Positions 24,721 to 35,087 are shown, numbered from the stretch's first letter. The stretch is DNA of 64,000 bases from Acinetobacter courvalinii (GCF_014635545.1 NZ_BMDA01000002.1:1-64000); one strand, 5' to 3'. Notes: generated from the letters alone by a model not told the origin. Numbers and translations are program-made.

Positions 24721-24762
24721 ATGGGAAATTTTTAGCGCAAGCACAGAGTTTTGCTATAGTAG

Positions 24763-25617
<855 letters not shown>

Positions 25618-25713
25618 AACGTTCCTTTTTGGTACTATAAAAGAGCTTGTTGAGCTTTCTTTCCGTCAGGAGTGAAACAAGCTCTCGCTATCATTAAAAC
25701 AATCGAGCATGAC

Positions 25714-26364
25714 ATGAATAAAAAACATATCGTCCTTGCTACACTGCTCAGTATCAGCAGCTTTACCGTCAATGCAGCAGCTGATAAGGCCAAGCTGAGC
25801 TTACATCGTAATAATATCAAGGTCTGGACCTATCAGACCGAAAATAACCCGATTATCCAATATAAAGCAGAAACCACGTTCGACGTACCACTGGAACGTG
25901 CCGCTGCCGTAGTGTTGGATGTAGAGCGTACACCGCAATGGGTGCCCTATGTCGGTAAGGCAAAAATGCTGTCGCGGGATGACAAAAAAGGCGAATTTAC
26001 CTTGTACATGGTACTGGATTTTCCTTTCCCCTTAAAAGACCGTGATGTGGTGATTAAAGGCAAAATGACCAAGAACGCGGATGGCAGTATCAGTATTAAA
26101 AACAATGCCATTCAGGATGATTATCCGGAACAGCCCGATGTGGTGCGTTTAAACAAATATGCTGGTGACTGGACTTTCCAGAAATTGGCCAGCAATAAGG
26201 TCAAAGTGACCACCAGTGGCTACGCTGATCCGGCAGGTTCGATTCCACTCAGCTTTGTGAATATGTTTGTACAGCAGCAACCTTATCAAATGCTGATGAA
26301 AATGAAAAAAGAAGTGCTCAATCCGATCTATGCGCAACCGAAGTTGCCCGAGTTATTGAAGTAA
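25714..26364 (+). CDS. Exported START-domain (SRPBCC) protein
   Basis: A 216-residue secreted protein. The start at 25714 is chosen because it gives a clean signal peptide (MNKKHIVLATLLSISSFTVNA-A). A GTG 42 bases upstream would bury that signal and has GGAG abutting it. The mature part has a START/polyketide-cyclase-like lipid-binding fold: ERAAAVVLDVERTPQWVPYVGKAKML is the typical first helix and strand, followed by FPFPLKDRDVVIKG. It probably binds a hydrophobic ligand in the periplasm; the ligand is unknown. Confidence 0.8.
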   Translation: MNKKHIVLATLLSISSFTVNAAADKAKLSLHRNNIKVWTYQTENNPIIQYKAETTFDVPLERAAAVVLDVERTPQWVPYVGKAKMLSRDDKKGEFTLYMVLDFPFPLKDRDVVIKGKMTKNADGSISIKNNAIQDDYPEQPDVVRLNKYAGDWTFQKLASNKVKVTTSGYADPAGSIPLSFVNMFVQQQPYQMLMKMKKEVLNPIYAQPKLPELLK

Positions 26365-26365
26365 T

Positions 26366-26394
26366 AAAAAAGCCTGATTCAATCAGGCTTTTTT
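26366..26394. terminator. Bidirectional terminator
   Basis: AAAAAAGCCTGA-TTCAA-TCAGGCTTTTTT, between the convergent START-domain and MFS genes. Confidence 0.92.
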
Positions 26395-26401
26395 ATGTGG
26401 C

Positions 26402-27589
26402 TTATGCTTGCGGGCATTGTTTGAGTTGAGCCGCCGGTTTCTTGGCCAACTTGATCTGGATAAATACCAGAATTAAACCAATACCTGCCAGTACCGCACC
26501 GATCATGGAGACCGCTGTGTAGTTTAAGCCGAGACCTAAGACTGCGCCGCCTGCCGCTGCACCAATGGCATTGCCCAGATTAAAAGCGCCGATATTGACA
26601 GAAGACGCCAGACCGGATGCTTCACGTGCAACCGACATCACACGCATTTGCAAAGGCGGTACAATCGCAAATGCTGCCGCACCCCAGATCACCAGACCAA
26701 TGGCTGCACCCAGTTGTGATTGCGCCAAGAATGGGAAAATCACCATCAAGCTGATCAGCAAGACCAGAAAACCAATCAGGGTTTTGTCGATCGACATATC
26801 TGCAAACTTACCGCCGAAATGGTTACCGATAGAGAAACCAATTCCGATCAAGACCAGCATCATGGTGATAAAGGTCGGTGAAGCATGGCTAAATTCAACC
26901 AGACTCGGCGCGATGTAGGTATACAAGGTAAACATGGCCGAAGCACCAAACACGGTGGTCAACAGCGCCAGCACCACAGGCAGGCGGGTCAGCACTTTCA
27001 GCTCCATTTTCACATTCGGTTTTTGACCGACAGAGCCTGCAGGCAGGGCTTTCCAGAGCGATAGCATGGTAATGATACCGAGTATAGAAATCGCCAGAAA
27101 CGACATACGCCAGCCAATATTTTGTCCGACCCAGGTGGCGAGGGGTACACCGCCAATATTGGCAATGGTCAGTCCCATAAACATGGTCGCTACCGCACTG
27201 GCCTGTTTATTGGCTGGCACCACACTGGCTGCCACCACCGATCCAATCCCGAAGAAGGCACCATGGTTAAGACTGGTCAGCAGACGAGCCCCCATCAAAC
27301 TCATGTAGTTCGGTGCAAAGGCTGCGATCAGGTTGCCAAGGGTAAAAATTGCCATCAGTACAATCAATGCATTACGACGGGCAAAACCACCAAACCATAA
27401 AGTCATGATCGGCGCACCGAGCATCACGCCCAGTGCATAACCCGTGATCAGCATACCTGCACTTGGAATTGACACGCCCAGATCATTGGCAATATTGGGC
27501 AACAGTCCCATGGGAGAAAACTCGGTTGTCCCAATGGCGAATGCGCCAATGGCCAGTGCCAGCAACGGCAGGTTGATGCGGCTGCTCAT
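26402..27589 (-). CDS. MFS exporter, AraJ/YdhP-like
   Basis: A 395-residue major facilitator protein with 12 hydrophobic segments and the subgroup signature AIGTTEFSPMGLLPNIANDLGV at the start, as in the AraJ/YdhP/NepI sugar- and drug-efflux branch. The start at 27589 is chosen because GGGA lies 8 bases before it and the preceding stop (TAA) is only 1 base away. It is the second gene of an operon with the aldo/keto reductase, and the pair is divergent from a LysR regulator. Substrate is unknown; export of a reductase product or of the reactive aldehyde is a reasonable guess. Confidence 0.9.
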   Translation of the reverse strand: MSSRINLPLLALAIGAFAIGTTEFSPMGLLPNIANDLGVSIPSAGMLITGYALGVMLGAPIMTLWFGGFARRNALIVLMAIFTLGNLIAAFAPNYMSLMGARLLTSLNHGAFFGIGSVVAASVVPANKQASAVATMFMGLTIANIGGVPLATWVGQNIGWRMSFLAISILGIITMLSLWKALPAGSVGQKPNVKMELKVLTRLPVVLALLTTVFGASAMFTLYTYIAPSLVEFSHASPTFITMMLVLIGIGFSIGNHFGGKFADMSIDKTLIGFLVLLISLMVIFPFLAQSQLGAAIGLVIWGAAAFAIVPPLQMRVMSVAREASGLASSVNIGAFNLGNAIGAAAGGAVLGLGLNYTAVSMIGAVLAGIGLILVFIQIKLAKKPAAQLKQCPQA

Positions 27590-27590
27590 G

Positions 27591-28397
27591 TTATTTGTCC
27601 CATTCAGGCGCAAATGGTTCAGGACTCACTTCTCGACCATTACGTTCTAGTTGAGCAATCAGCTGCATTTCCTCTGCACTTAAGGTTAAGTCTTGCGCTT
27701 TTAAGTTGCTGATCAGGTTTTCACGTTTTGTTGATGAAGGAATCACGGCAAAACCATTTTGCAATGCCCACGCCAATGCGACTTGTGCCGTGGTTGCCTG
27801 ATGCTGTGCAGCAATTTCAGCCAAGGTTGGATCATTCAGCACTTTGCCATAAGCCAGGGTCATGTATGAGGTCACGTCAATGTCTTGTTCACGTAAGTAG
27901 TTCACCAGATTACGGTTTTGTAAATACGGGCTGAGCTCGATCTGGTTAGTGGCAATGTGTTCTACACCAATGCTGTCAATCGCTTGCTGGGTCAAGGCAA
28001 TATTAAAGTTTGAGATCCCGATTTGTTTGGTCAAACCTTGTTGTTTCGCTTCCAGAAGTAGTTGCATCACGCTCGGAATCGAGACACCCAGTGCTGGAGC
28101 CGGCCAGTGGATCAGGGTCAGATCGACGGCATCGGTACGAAGTTTTTGTAAGCTGTCTTTTAAGCTGGGAATAAATTTGTCTTCGGCAAAGTTATCAACC
28201 CAGATTTTTGTGGTTAAAAATAAATCCTGACGGGCAACGCCACTTTCAGCAATGGCTTGGCCTACAACCGCTTCATTTTCATAAATCTGTGCGGTATCAA
28301 TGGCACGGTAACCCACATCAAGGGCTGTTTTAACGGAATCAATCACCGCTTGGTCTTGAAGACGGAAAGTACCTAAACCAAATTGAGGGATACGCAT
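27591..28397 (-). CDS. Aldo/keto reductase, DkgB-like
   Basis: A 268-residue NADPH-dependent (alpha/beta)8-barrel reductase. It shows [14 protein letters not shown], the catalytic Asp-Tyr pair in [19 protein letters not shown], Lys in [10 protein letters not shown], and His in LTLIHWPAP. The NADPH loop is [15 protein letters not shown]. It resembles E. coli DkgB (2,5-diketo-D-gluconate/methylglyoxal reductase). The ATG at 28397 is preferred over an upstream GTG because AGGTG lies 6 bases before it. It is first in an operon with an MFS exporter, divergent from LysR. Confidence 0.92.
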   Translation of the reverse strand: MRIPQFGLGTFRLQDQAVIDSVKTALDVGYRAIDTAQIYENEAVVGQAIAESGVARQDLFLTTKIWVDNFAEDKFIPSLKDSLQKLRTDAVDLTLIHWPAPALGVSIPSVMQLLLEAKQQGLTKQIGISNFNIALTQQAIDSIGVEHIATNQIELSPYLQNRNLVNYLREQDIDVTSYMTLAYGKVLNDPTLAEIAAQHQATTAQVALAWALQNGFAVIPSSTKRENLISNLKAQDLTLSAEEMQLIAQLERNGREVSPEPFAPEWDK

Positions 28398-28451
28398 ATT
28401 ATTCACCTAATCTTGTCATGCTCGATTGAGCGTTTTCTGTTGATGGGTAGA

Positions 28452-28498
28452 ATTTTGCAATAATTATTGTTGCTAAAAAATAGAGGAATTTGCAAAAT
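28452..28498. promoter_or_regulatory. Palindromes between the LysR gene and its divergent operon
   Basis: ATTTTGCAA (28452-28460) has its complement TTGCAAAAT at 28490-28498, and CAATAATTATTG (28458-28469) is a perfect 12-bp palindrome. This is the expected layout of a LysR recognition site and activation site in a divergent promoter. Confidence 0.5.
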
Positions 28499-28532
28499 AT
28501 AGTTGACTAAATATCAATAATTGAAGGGTTCA

Positions 28533-29435
28533 ATGAAATCAACCATTGAAGAATTACTCGCTTTTATGACCATTGTCGATACCGGTTCCTTTATTGCTGC
28601 CGCGGAAAAACTCGGACAGACGGCATCGGGTCTCAGTCGTTCGCTCAGCCGGTTGGAATCAAAGCTGGAAGTGACCTTGTTAGAACGGACCACGCGCAAA
28701 TTAAAATTAACACAAGAAGGGCAACAATTCCTGAATCACGCCCGTAAAATCTTAAGTGACTTAAATGCAGCAGAAGAGGCGTTGCAAAAATCCGATCAAG
28801 ATACTTCCGGGCTTATCCGGATTGATTCGGCCACACCTTTTATTTTGCATGTAATTGCACCTCTGATGCATTTGTTTCGCCAGCGCTATCCCAATATCGA
28901 CATTGAGCTGAGCAATAATGATCAGGTGATTGACTTGTTACAGCACAAAGCCGATGTGGCTTTCCGCTTTGGTGAACTGCATGACTCCAGCCTACACGCC
29001 AAACTGGTGTGCAAAAGTCGCCTTTATATTGTCGCCAGTCCCCATTATTTAGCCACCCTATCAGAACCGCCCACCCTAAATACATTAGCCCAGCATGATT
29101 TGATCGGTTTTACCAAACCCTTGCATTTGAACACTTGGCCGTTAAAAACCAAGGATCATTATTTTACTGCGCAACCTACGATCAAGGCATCAAATGGAGA
29201 GACGGTACGTCAGCTGGCGATCCGGGGACATGGGATTACCTGTTTGTCTGAATTCATGGTATGGCAAGACCTAGAGAAGGGCTTATTAGTGCCTTTGTTT
29301 GAAGAGCAGATCGAACATTCTTATCAACGCATCCATGCGGTGTATTATCAGCAAGAACACTTGCCAAAACGTATCCGTTTATTTATTGAGTTTTTGACTG
29401 AGCAATTAAGTCAGGGCTTCTCGGTTTGCCAATAG
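28533..29435 (+). CDS. LysR-family transcriptional regulator
   Basis: A 300-residue LysR regulator. The helix-turn-helix is in residues ~1-60 (ELLAFMTIVDTGSFIAAAEKLGQTASGLSRSLSRLESKL). The effector domain from ~90 starts SGLIRIDSATPFILHVIAPLM. It belongs to the subgroup with a conserved LIGFTKP/LNTWPL segment, as in DhbR/YafC-type regulators. The ATG at 28533 is preferred over the TTG at 28521 because GAAGGG is well spaced. It is divergent from, and so probably controls, the aldo/keto reductase-MFS operon. Confidence 0.92.
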   Translation: MKSTIEELLAFMTIVDTGSFIAAAEKLGQTASGLSRSLSRLESKLEVTLLERTTRKLKLTQEGQQFLNHARKILSDLNAAEEALQKSDQDTSGLIRIDSATPFILHVIAPLMHLFRQRYPNIDIELSNNDQVIDLLQHKADVAFRFGELHDSSLHAKLVCKSRLYIVASPHYLATLSEPPTLNTLAQHDLIGFTKPLHLNTWPLKTKDHYFTAQPTIKASNGETVRQLAIRGHGITCLSEFMVWQDLEKGLLVPLFEEQIEHSYQRIHAVYYQQEHLPKRIRLFIEFLTEQLSQGFSVCQ

Positions 29436-29793
29436 CATCATTTTGAAGCTGCACATTCAGGACCGGAATGGACGGACCTGTTTTCGGTAGGACAGACACC
29501 ACAATATGTTGCTGTTGTAGCTTGCATTCCAGTTCTACTGTTGGCAATAAGTTACTGGCTAGCATGACCCCATTTTCATTGGGTTTTTTATAGGTCATCT
29601 TGATGATACGACTCTCTGCAGTGGCTGCGCCTTTTTCCATTTTCCATAACTCATAAGTCGGTTGATTCTGCAGGCGTAGGTAACCTTCCGAGAGTGACTT
29701 ACACACCTGCTGTTGTGGGTAGGTGGCTTGGTCACTGAGTTCACAGCCGCTCAGTAAAATTATGCCGAATATAAATAAGATATTATTTTTCAT
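29383..29793 (-). CDS. Hypothetical lipoprotein
   Basis: A 136-residue protein with a lipoprotein signal (MKNNILFIFGIILLSGC, lipobox LSGC, lipidated Cys17). AGGAT 7 bases before the ATG at 29793 supports this start over an upstream in-frame one. The mature part has a YKKPNENGVMLASNLLPTVELEC stretch and a likely beta-rich fold; no family is recognised. Its 3' end overlaps the 3' end of the convergent LysR gene by 53 bases. Confidence 0.7.
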   Translation of the reverse strand: MKNNILFIFGIILLSGCELSDQATYPQQQVCKSLSEGYLRLQNQPTYELWKMEKGAATAESRIIKMTYKKPNENGVMLASNLLPTVELECKLQQQHIVVSVLPKTGPSIPVLNVQLQNDAIGKPRSPDLIAQSKTQ

Positions 29794-29883
29794 TGGATTA
29801 TCCTGTGGCAGTTGATTTTTATAGCTTAACGGTGTTGTATAAACCAATACAGATACAGAAATTTATAAAAAAGCAGTACAGAG

Positions 29884-31299
29884 ATGACCTTCCAATATCA
29901 ACGTCTGGCAGAACAGCTGGCGCATAAGATTTATCAACATGAATTACAGCCACAACAGAAGCTGAGTTCTTTAAGGGAATTTGCACGTCAGCACAGTATT
30001 AGCCTGAGTACGGCGCAACAATGCTATGAGTTGCTGGAAGCCAAGGGGTTGATCTACGTCAAAGCAAAATCGGGTTATTTTGTCAGTTCGAGACAATATC
30101 AAAGTCCCGTACCAGACAGTCCCGGTTTTGAGTCGATGAGTCGGCAAGTTTCAAATTTAGACCTGCAAAACCAGATTCAAACTGCTTCGATCCAGAACCA
30201 TTTAACTCCTTTGGGTGCCATTCAGCTATCTCCCCATCTGATTCCAGTCGAGGGCTTGCGCCGTTCCTTGCAACGTGCACTGAAACACTGCCAGCCAGAA
30301 GATTTTCTATATTGCAATAAACAGGGGCACCAACAGCTGCGACAGGCGTTATCGGATCATTGGCGTGAGGATGGTATCTATGTTGCCACGGACGATATTT
30401 TCATTAGCAATGGTTGTATGCCCGCCTTATCGTTGTTGATTCAGCAGATCACCAAGCAAGGCGATAGTATTCTGATTCCAACGCCTACCTTTAATGGGCA
30501 GTTGCAAATGCTGGCCAGTTTGAAACGCAAGATTATCGAAATTCCAGCCGACCATCGTGGCATTGATCTGGAACGTTTAGAACATTTTATGCAACAGGGC
30601 AGTGCCAAACTGTGTTTGATGACCGCCAATTTTCAGAATCCCTTGGGCTATTGCCTGACGAATGAAGAAAAGCAGCACATCGCCAAGCTTGCCCAGCAAT
30701 ACCAGTGTTTTATACTGGAAGATGATATTTATGGTGAATGCAGTTTTCAGAAGGAACGACCTTTACCCATCCGTTACTGGGATCAGGATGGCTATGTGAT
30801 CTGGTGTGGTTCGGTATCTAAATCCTTATCAGCGGCTTATCGTGTCGGCTGGTTCTGTTTAGGTCAGCAATTACAATATTTAAGACCACGTTTATTGGCC
30901 AATAATATCGGGGTAAATACCCCTTTACAGTTGGGGCTGGCTGATTTTATTTATAGCCGGGGTTATCGGGAGCATCTTGATCAGCTGAGACCTAAACTCA
31001 TGCAACAGGTGCAACAGTATCGGGCATTTATTCTAGAGGCGTTTCAGGGAATTCCGATCGCCTTGAGTCAGTCACAGGGCGGTTACGCCTTATGGCTGCA
31101 ACTTCCGGCGAGCATTACCGGTCTGCAACTGTATTATCTGGCGCAGGCGCAGGGCATTAATATTGTGCCGGGGGAAGTGTTTGGCGAAGACCGACGCTAT
31201 CAGCATTTTCTGCGTTTAAATGCAGGCCATGCCTTAACCGAAGAAATCCGCCAAGCGATACAGCAATTGGCGGATTGGACGCGTAAAAGCCTGAACTAG
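29884..31299 (+). CDS. MocR-type GntR regulator with aminotransferase domain
   Basis: A 471-residue fusion regulator: GntR winged helix-turn-helix at residues ~1-72 ([51 protein letters not shown]), a linker, then a fold-type I aminotransferase-like domain. The PLP lysine lies in [17 protein letters not shown]. Such proteins sense PLP or an amino-compound and regulate a neighbouring gene. The N-terminal domain and the alcohol dehydrogenase on the other strand (overlapping 4 bases at the 3' ends) do not clearly name a target. Confidence 0.92.
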   Translation: MTFQYQRLAEQLAHKIYQHELQPQQKLSSLREFARQHSISLSTAQQCYELLEAKGLIYVKAKSGYFVSSRQYQSPVPDSPGFESMSRQVSNLDLQNQIQTASIQNHLTPLGAIQLSPHLIPVEGLRRSLQRALKHCQPEDFLYCNKQGHQQLRQALSDHWREDGIYVATDDIFISNGCMPALSLLIQQITKQGDSILIPTPTFNGQLQMLASLKRKIIEIPADHRGIDLERLEHFMQQGSAKLCLMTANFQNPLGYCLTNEEKQHIAKLAQQYQCFILEDDIYGECSFQKERPLPIRYWDQDGYVIWCGSVSKSLSAAYRVGWFCLGQQLQYLRPRLLANNIGVNTPLQLGLADFIYSRGYREHLDQLRPKLMQQVQQYRAFILEAFQGIPIALSQSQGGYALWLQLPASITGLQLYYLAQAQGINIVPGEVFGEDRRYQHFLRLNAGHALTEEIRQAIQQLADWTRKSLN

Positions 31300-32321
31300 T
31301 TGAAGTCTGCTTTTAGAACGATACGATAACGTGCCTGACCTGAATGCAGTCGCTCAATTGCCTCATTCAACTGCGACATCGGGTAGAGTTCAATCTGTGG
31401 GGCAATATTTTTGCGTGCGGCAAACTGTAACAGCTGGCGCAGTGCCAAAGGGGAACCTGTCGGCGAAGAGGTGACTGATTTGGCACCATTCATCAAGGTT
31501 CCAACCGACACCGGAATCGGTTCTAGAGTCACGCCCAAGAAATGTAAACTGCCATTTGCTGCAAGCGTACTCAGGTAGGCTTGCCAATTCAGTGTTACAT
31601 TCACGGTACTGAGCAACAGATCAAACTTGCCGCGTTGTGCCTTGATCGCCTGGGCATCACGACTATTCACCACATGATCTGCGCCCATGGCTTTAAGCTC
31701 TTCGGTCTTGTCCGGACTCGAGCTAAAAGCCGTAATTTCACAGCCCCAGGCCTTGAGTAACTTAATCGCCATATGACCTAAGCCACCAATCCCAATCACC
31801 CCGACATGATGGGTGGCTTGAATTTTATGTTTCAATAAAGGATCAAATACGGTAATCCCGCCACAGAGCAGTGGTCCGGCACTTTCGGGATCTAAATCTT
31901 CTGGCAGTGGAATCACCCATTCCCAGCCAGCGCGGACTTTATCGGCAAAGCCGCCGGCATGCCCGACGATGGTTGAAATCTTTTCACCGGTACAGAGCAC
32001 CTGATTGCCGCCAATACAGGGATCACAGGCCTGACAGGTTTCAGCGGTCCAGCCAATCCCGACACGTTGGCCGATCTGTAAACCCTTGGCTTCGGAACCG
32101 AGTGCGATGATAGTGCCGATAATTTCATGGCCTGCGACAACCGGATACACTGATGAGCGCCATTCATTATCAATCACGGAAAGATCGGAATGACACAGAC
32201 CACAGTACTCAACTTTGACTTCCACCTGATGCGCCTGTAACTCGCCTGCATCAAATTGATAAGGAACTAACTGCTCGCCCGCCTGCATGGCGGCATAAGC
32301 ACGAATCTGGTTATTGCTCAT
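31296..32321 (-). CDS. Zinc-dependent alcohol dehydrogenase (YahK/CAD-like)
   Basis: A 341-residue medium-chain dehydrogenase/reductase. Catalytic zinc ligands are in CGLCHSDL and GHEIIG. The structural zinc cysteines are in [17 protein letters not shown]. The Rossmann loop is [17 protein letters not shown]. The overall pattern fits the cinnamyl-alcohol dehydrogenase branch that includes E. coli YahK, a broad NADPH aldehyde reductase. GGGGGAA precedes the ATG. It is monocistronic and ends inside the end of the convergent MocR gene. Confidence 0.93.
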   Translation of the reverse strand: MSNNQIRAYAAMQAGEQLVPYQFDAGELQAHQVEVKVEYCGLCHSDLSVIDNEWRSSVYPVVAGHEIIGTIIALGSEAKGLQIGQRVGIGWTAETCQACDPCIGGNQVLCTGEKISTIVGHAGGFADKVRAGWEWVIPLPEDLDPESAGPLLCGGITVFDPLLKHKIQATHHVGVIGIGGLGHMAIKLLKAWGCEITAFSSSPDKTEELKAMGADHVVNSRDAQAIKAQRGKFDLLLSTVNVTLNWQAYLSTLAANGSLHFLGVTLEPIPVSVGTLMNGAKSVTSSPTGSPLALRQLLQFAARKNIAPQIELYPMSQLNEAIERLHSGQARYRIVLKADFN

Positions 32322-32361
32322 TGGGGGGAACTCCTGTTGAAGGAAAATTTATGCTTTATGA

Positions 32362-32916
32362 TTATTTAAAATGGCAATGATTTTCATGGTCATTGACCAT
32401 GCCTACCGCTTGCATAAAGGCATAGCAGGTGGTCGGGCCGACAAATTTAAAACCATGCTTTTTGAGGGTTTTGGAGAGTTTCTGGCTGGTTTCAGTTTGT
32501 GCAGGTGCTTCGCGATAATTGATGACATCATTATGTTCAGTTTGCTGATTCACAAAGCTCCATAGCCAGGCCGGAACATCGCTGACTTGATCTTTAAGCT
32601 TGAGCCAGGCAATGGCATTGTCGCGAATCGCTTTCAGCTTGCCGATATGACGGATTAAACCGCTATCACTGAGCTTGAGCTGCAATTGCTCATCGCTCAG
32701 TGCTGCAATTTCGGTAAGCGGATGGTCGAAGAAATGGGTGCGGTAATGTTCACGTTTTTTTAGCACCGTGATCCAGGACAGGCCAGCTTGCTGACCTTCT
32801 AGGCAGAGCATTTCAAATAAGTGTGCTTCATCGTGTTGGGGTTTACCCCATTCCTGATCATGGTAAGCGATATATAGCGGATCATCGGAGCACCAGCCAC
32901 AGCGTTGAGTTGACAT
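32362..32916 (-). CDS. tag: DNA-3-methyladenine glycosylase I
   Basis: A 184-residue base-excision repair enzyme that removes 3-methyladenine. It shows the N-terminal RCGWCSDDPLYIAYHDQEWG (zinc ligands Cys and His), the catalytic-pocket segment LEGQQAGLSWITVLKKRE, and the C-terminal MVNDHENHCHF with the remaining zinc ligands. Length matches the family (187 in E. coli). GGAGCATCC precedes the start. It lies in a repair-related neighbourhood with mutY on the same strand. Confidence 0.96.
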   Translation of the reverse strand: MSTQRCGWCSDDPLYIAYHDQEWGKPQHDEAHLFEMLCLEGQQAGLSWITVLKKREHYRTHFFDHPLTEIAALSDEQLQLKLSDSGLIRHIGKLKAIRDNAIAWLKLKDQVSDVPAWLWSFVNQQTEHNDVINYREAPAQTETSQKLSKTLKKHGFKFVGPTTCYAFMQAVGMVNDHENHCHFK

Positions 32917-32950
32917 ATTGGATGCTCCTTATTGTTATGGGTACGAATAA

Positions 32951-33196
32951 TTAAAGTTTGAATGCCACCCATTCATTTGGGCGTGTATCCCAATAATACA
33001 GTTCTGCGCTGCTTAAATCAGCAAATTTAAGCCAAAAGTCTTTGCCTGATTTATCCGCAAAACCGGTACTGATCAGCAGGGCATCCTCACTGATTTCCAT
33101 GATCCAGCCTTGATAGCTGGTGCCATTGATGATGATCTTTTGCTGATTGCCTGACTCTGCAAACTCAACCAGACGTTCAATCAATGCTTCTGACAT
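32951..33196 (-). CDS. Conserved small hypothetical protein
   Basis: An 81-residue acidic soluble protein with no recognised motif. The sequence suggests a small beta-barrel (KIIINGTSYQGWIMEISEDALLIS, then DFWLKFADLSSAELYYWDT), with an SH3/Sm-like strand order. It starts 9 bases after the M23 lipoprotein... that is, its stop-to-start spacing with the flanking genes on the minus strand is short (mutY, M23 lipoprotein, this gene), consistent with co-transcription. Function is unknown. Confidence 0.65.
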   Translation of the reverse strand: MSEALIERLVEFAESGNQQKIIINGTSYQGWIMEISEDALLISTGFADKSGKDFWLKFADLSSAELYYWDTRPNEWVAFKL

Positions 33197-33205
33197 TGTA
33201 TGTTC

Positions 33206-33742
33206 CTAACGTAAATATGGGTATGGATTGACTGCTCCACGCCCTTTGCCATTCAAATAAATACCATAGTGTAAATGTGGAGCGGTATAACGCGCATTAC
33301 CGGTATTGCCCACATAACCGATCAGATCGCCCTTGCGAACGTAATCCCCGACATTGAGCCCACGCTTGTGGCCGTTGAGGTGGGCATAATAATGCCACGA
33401 ACCTGCTGGACCCATGATCCAGATGACCTTGCCACCTAAATTATTATTACGTAAATCAGCAACTAAGCCTTCAGTTGCACTATACACTTTGGTGCCACGC
33501 TCTGCCATGATATCAATGCCTTCATGGTTACGACCCTGACTGCGGGCAGCGCCCCAGGTGTCCCGTAATTCATTGCGGCTGACACCTTTGACCGGAACAG
33601 GCAAGCGGCTATCCAGTCGCATGTTTTTTAGTTTATTGACCTGTGCATTCGGTAACGGTGTTGCTTTCTTCGGCGCTGTGGCACAGGCTGAAAGTAAAAT
33701 AATCAACACACCCAGCAACGTATAAGAAATCGGATGGCGCAC
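33206..33742 (-). CDS. M23-family (LytM-like) peptidase lipoprotein
   Basis: A 178-residue lipoprotein (signal ending LLSACATAP, lipidated Cys20) with a peptidoglycan endopeptidase domain. Metal ligands are visible in NHEGIDIMAERGTKVYS (HxxxD) and PHLHYGIYLNG (HxH). The fold strands WGAARSQGR, VIWIMGPAGSWHYYAHL and GDYVRKGDLIGYVGNTGNA match M23. It either cuts peptide cross-links or acts as an EnvC/NlpD-like amidase activator; with both HxxxD and HxH present, catalysis is plausible. It lies 39 bases after mutY on the same strand. Confidence 0.9.
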   Translation of the reverse strand: MRHPISYTLLGVLIILLSACATAPKKATPLPNAQVNKLKNMRLDSRLPVPVKGVSRNELRDTWGAARSQGRNHEGIDIMAERGTKVYSATEGLVADLRNNNLGGKVIWIMGPAGSWHYYAHLNGHKRGLNVGDYVRKGDLIGYVGNTGNARYTAPHLHYGIYLNGKGRGAVNPYPYLR

Positions 33743-33781
33743 AAAAACTCCTTATCTTTTGAAATCCAGCAGGGAGGATAT

Positions 33782-34819
33782 TTAAGCTTTTTGCTTTGCT
33801 GTAATCAGTTTCTTCATCGCCGTAGGGACCCCTCTGGCAATGGCGGCCTCAGGACTCAGCCAAACGCCATTCAGTTCAATACTGAGCTGTTCTTTTTGGT
33901 CATGTTCCACGTGGAACAGCCGCTCATTTAGCAACCAGGTGAAATGGGTAAAGCTATGGCTAATCTGCAACGATGATACTTGAGCTTGCAATTTAAAGTG
34001 CTGCTCAATCTGTTGTAATTCGGTTGCTTGCTCAATGATCGGCAGGCAGTATAAGCCGCCCCAGAGTCCATGGGCTTCTCGTTGTTGCCACAGCCATTCA
34101 TCACCTGACTGAATCACTAATAGATTCGCTGTTCTGACCGGAACAGGTTTCTTGGCTTTTTTAAATGGCAGTTCCTGTTCTAAGCCTTGTTGATAGGCCT
34201 GACAGTGTTGCTGCATCGGGCAATATAAACACAACGGTTTTTTCGGCGTACATATGGTCGCCCCCAGATCCATGATCGCCTGCGTGTAATCATGGTTGCG
34301 TTCTTTTGGACAAAGTTTTTCTGCAATCTGCCACAGGGCCCGTTCGTGTTGCGGTTTGGATAGATCATCTTCAATGGCAAAAAAACGGGCTAGAACGCGT
34401 TTAACATTACCATCCATAATCACGCCGTACTGGCGTAAACCGAGTGACATCAGTGCTCCAGCGGTTGAGCGGCCAATACCGGGTAATTCTATCCATTGTT
34501 CAAGTGTTTCTGGAAATTTACCTTGCTGGCTGACAATGCCTGCAGCTTTATGCAGATTGCGTGCACGGGCGTAGTAGCCGAGTCCTGCCCAATAGGGTGC
34601 GACATCATCCCAACTGGCCTGTCCCAGATCTTTGACTGTTGGAAAGCGTGCAATAAAACGGTCGAAATATTGCAGTACCGTTTTGACCTGGGTCTGTTGC
34701 AGCATGATTTCTGAGACCCAGACCTTGTAAGGATCGTCGGCGATTTGCCAAGGTAAGTCATGGCGACCATGTTGATCGAACCAGTGAAGCAGGGCATCAG
34801 AAAATGAGAAATCAGGCAT
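33782..34819 (-). CDS. mutY: A/G-specific adenine DNA glycosylase
   Basis: A 345-residue repair enzyme that removes adenine paired with 8-oxoguanine. It has an HhH-GPD core with EIMLQQTQVKTVLQYFDRF and LPGIGRSTAGAL, the catalytic Asp in IMDGNVKRVLAR, and a [4Fe-4S] cluster motif C-x6-C-x2-C-x5-C (CTPKKPLCLYCPMQQHC). The C-terminal NUDIX-like domain has WLWQQREAHGLWGGLYCLP. Length matches E. coli MutY (350). It heads a minus-strand cluster with the M23 lipoprotein and the small protein. Confidence 0.96.
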   Translation of the reverse strand: MPDFSFSDALLHWFDQHGRHDLPWQIADDPYKVWVSEIMLQQTQVKTVLQYFDRFIARFPTVKDLGQASWDDVAPYWAGLGYYARARNLHKAAGIVSQQGKFPETLEQWIELPGIGRSTAGALMSLGLRQYGVIMDGNVKRVLARFFAIEDDLSKPQHERALWQIAEKLCPKERNHDYTQAIMDLGATICTPKKPLCLYCPMQQHCQAYQQGLEQELPFKKAKKPVPVRTANLLVIQSGDEWLWQQREAHGLWGGLYCLPIIEQATELQQIEQHFKLQAQVSSLQISHSFTHFTWLLNERLFHVEHDQKEQLSIELNGVWLSPEAAIARGVPTAMKKLITAKQKA

Positions 34820-34961
34820 GAATCAGGTCAGTAAAAAGCAGGGCTGTAGTATAGCGGAAATGCGGCTTTTTGCGGCGTTAAAATTCTGTTGAAGCATAAA
34901 CAGGGTATAGATCGCAAAGTATTTCAAACTTGTATTAAATTTCAGTCGTTATTTGTGTTTG

Positions 34962-35040
34962 GGTAGGCGGCATGGATGCCGCCCATTGAGCTGTGCTATC
35001 AGGGAGGTAGCATCAGCTCAATAGAGAATTTTTGCCTACC
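34962..35040. ncRNA. Possible three-way-junction RNA or palindromic repeat
   Basis: GGTAGGC (34962-34968) pairs with GCCTACC (35034-35040), enclosing two further stems. One is GGCAT-GG-ATGCC (34969-34980; up to 8 bp if it competes with the outer stem). The other is ATTGAGCTG + TGCTA with TAGCA + CAGCTCAAT (34985-35022), leaving a 9-base loop TCAGGGAGG. No T tract follows on either strand, so it is not a simple terminator. It could be a leader RNA, an sRNA domain, or a dispersed palindromic element. Confidence 0.4.
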
Positions 35041-35087
35041 TTGCGGAGTATACTCCTCACCTATGAAAAGTAAGTCGTTGAAGACAT

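Noticed and set aside
31871-32110. ORF opposite the alcohol dehydrogenase
   Set aside because: It is a frame shadow of the conserved enzyme; many similar shadows inside rpo-like GC-balanced genes across the window were left out for the same reason.
34890-34925. A c-di-GMP (GEMM) riboswitch-like segment (ACAGGG ... GCAAAG)
   Set aside because: The spacing and paired stems of the aptamer are missing; the match is two short words only.
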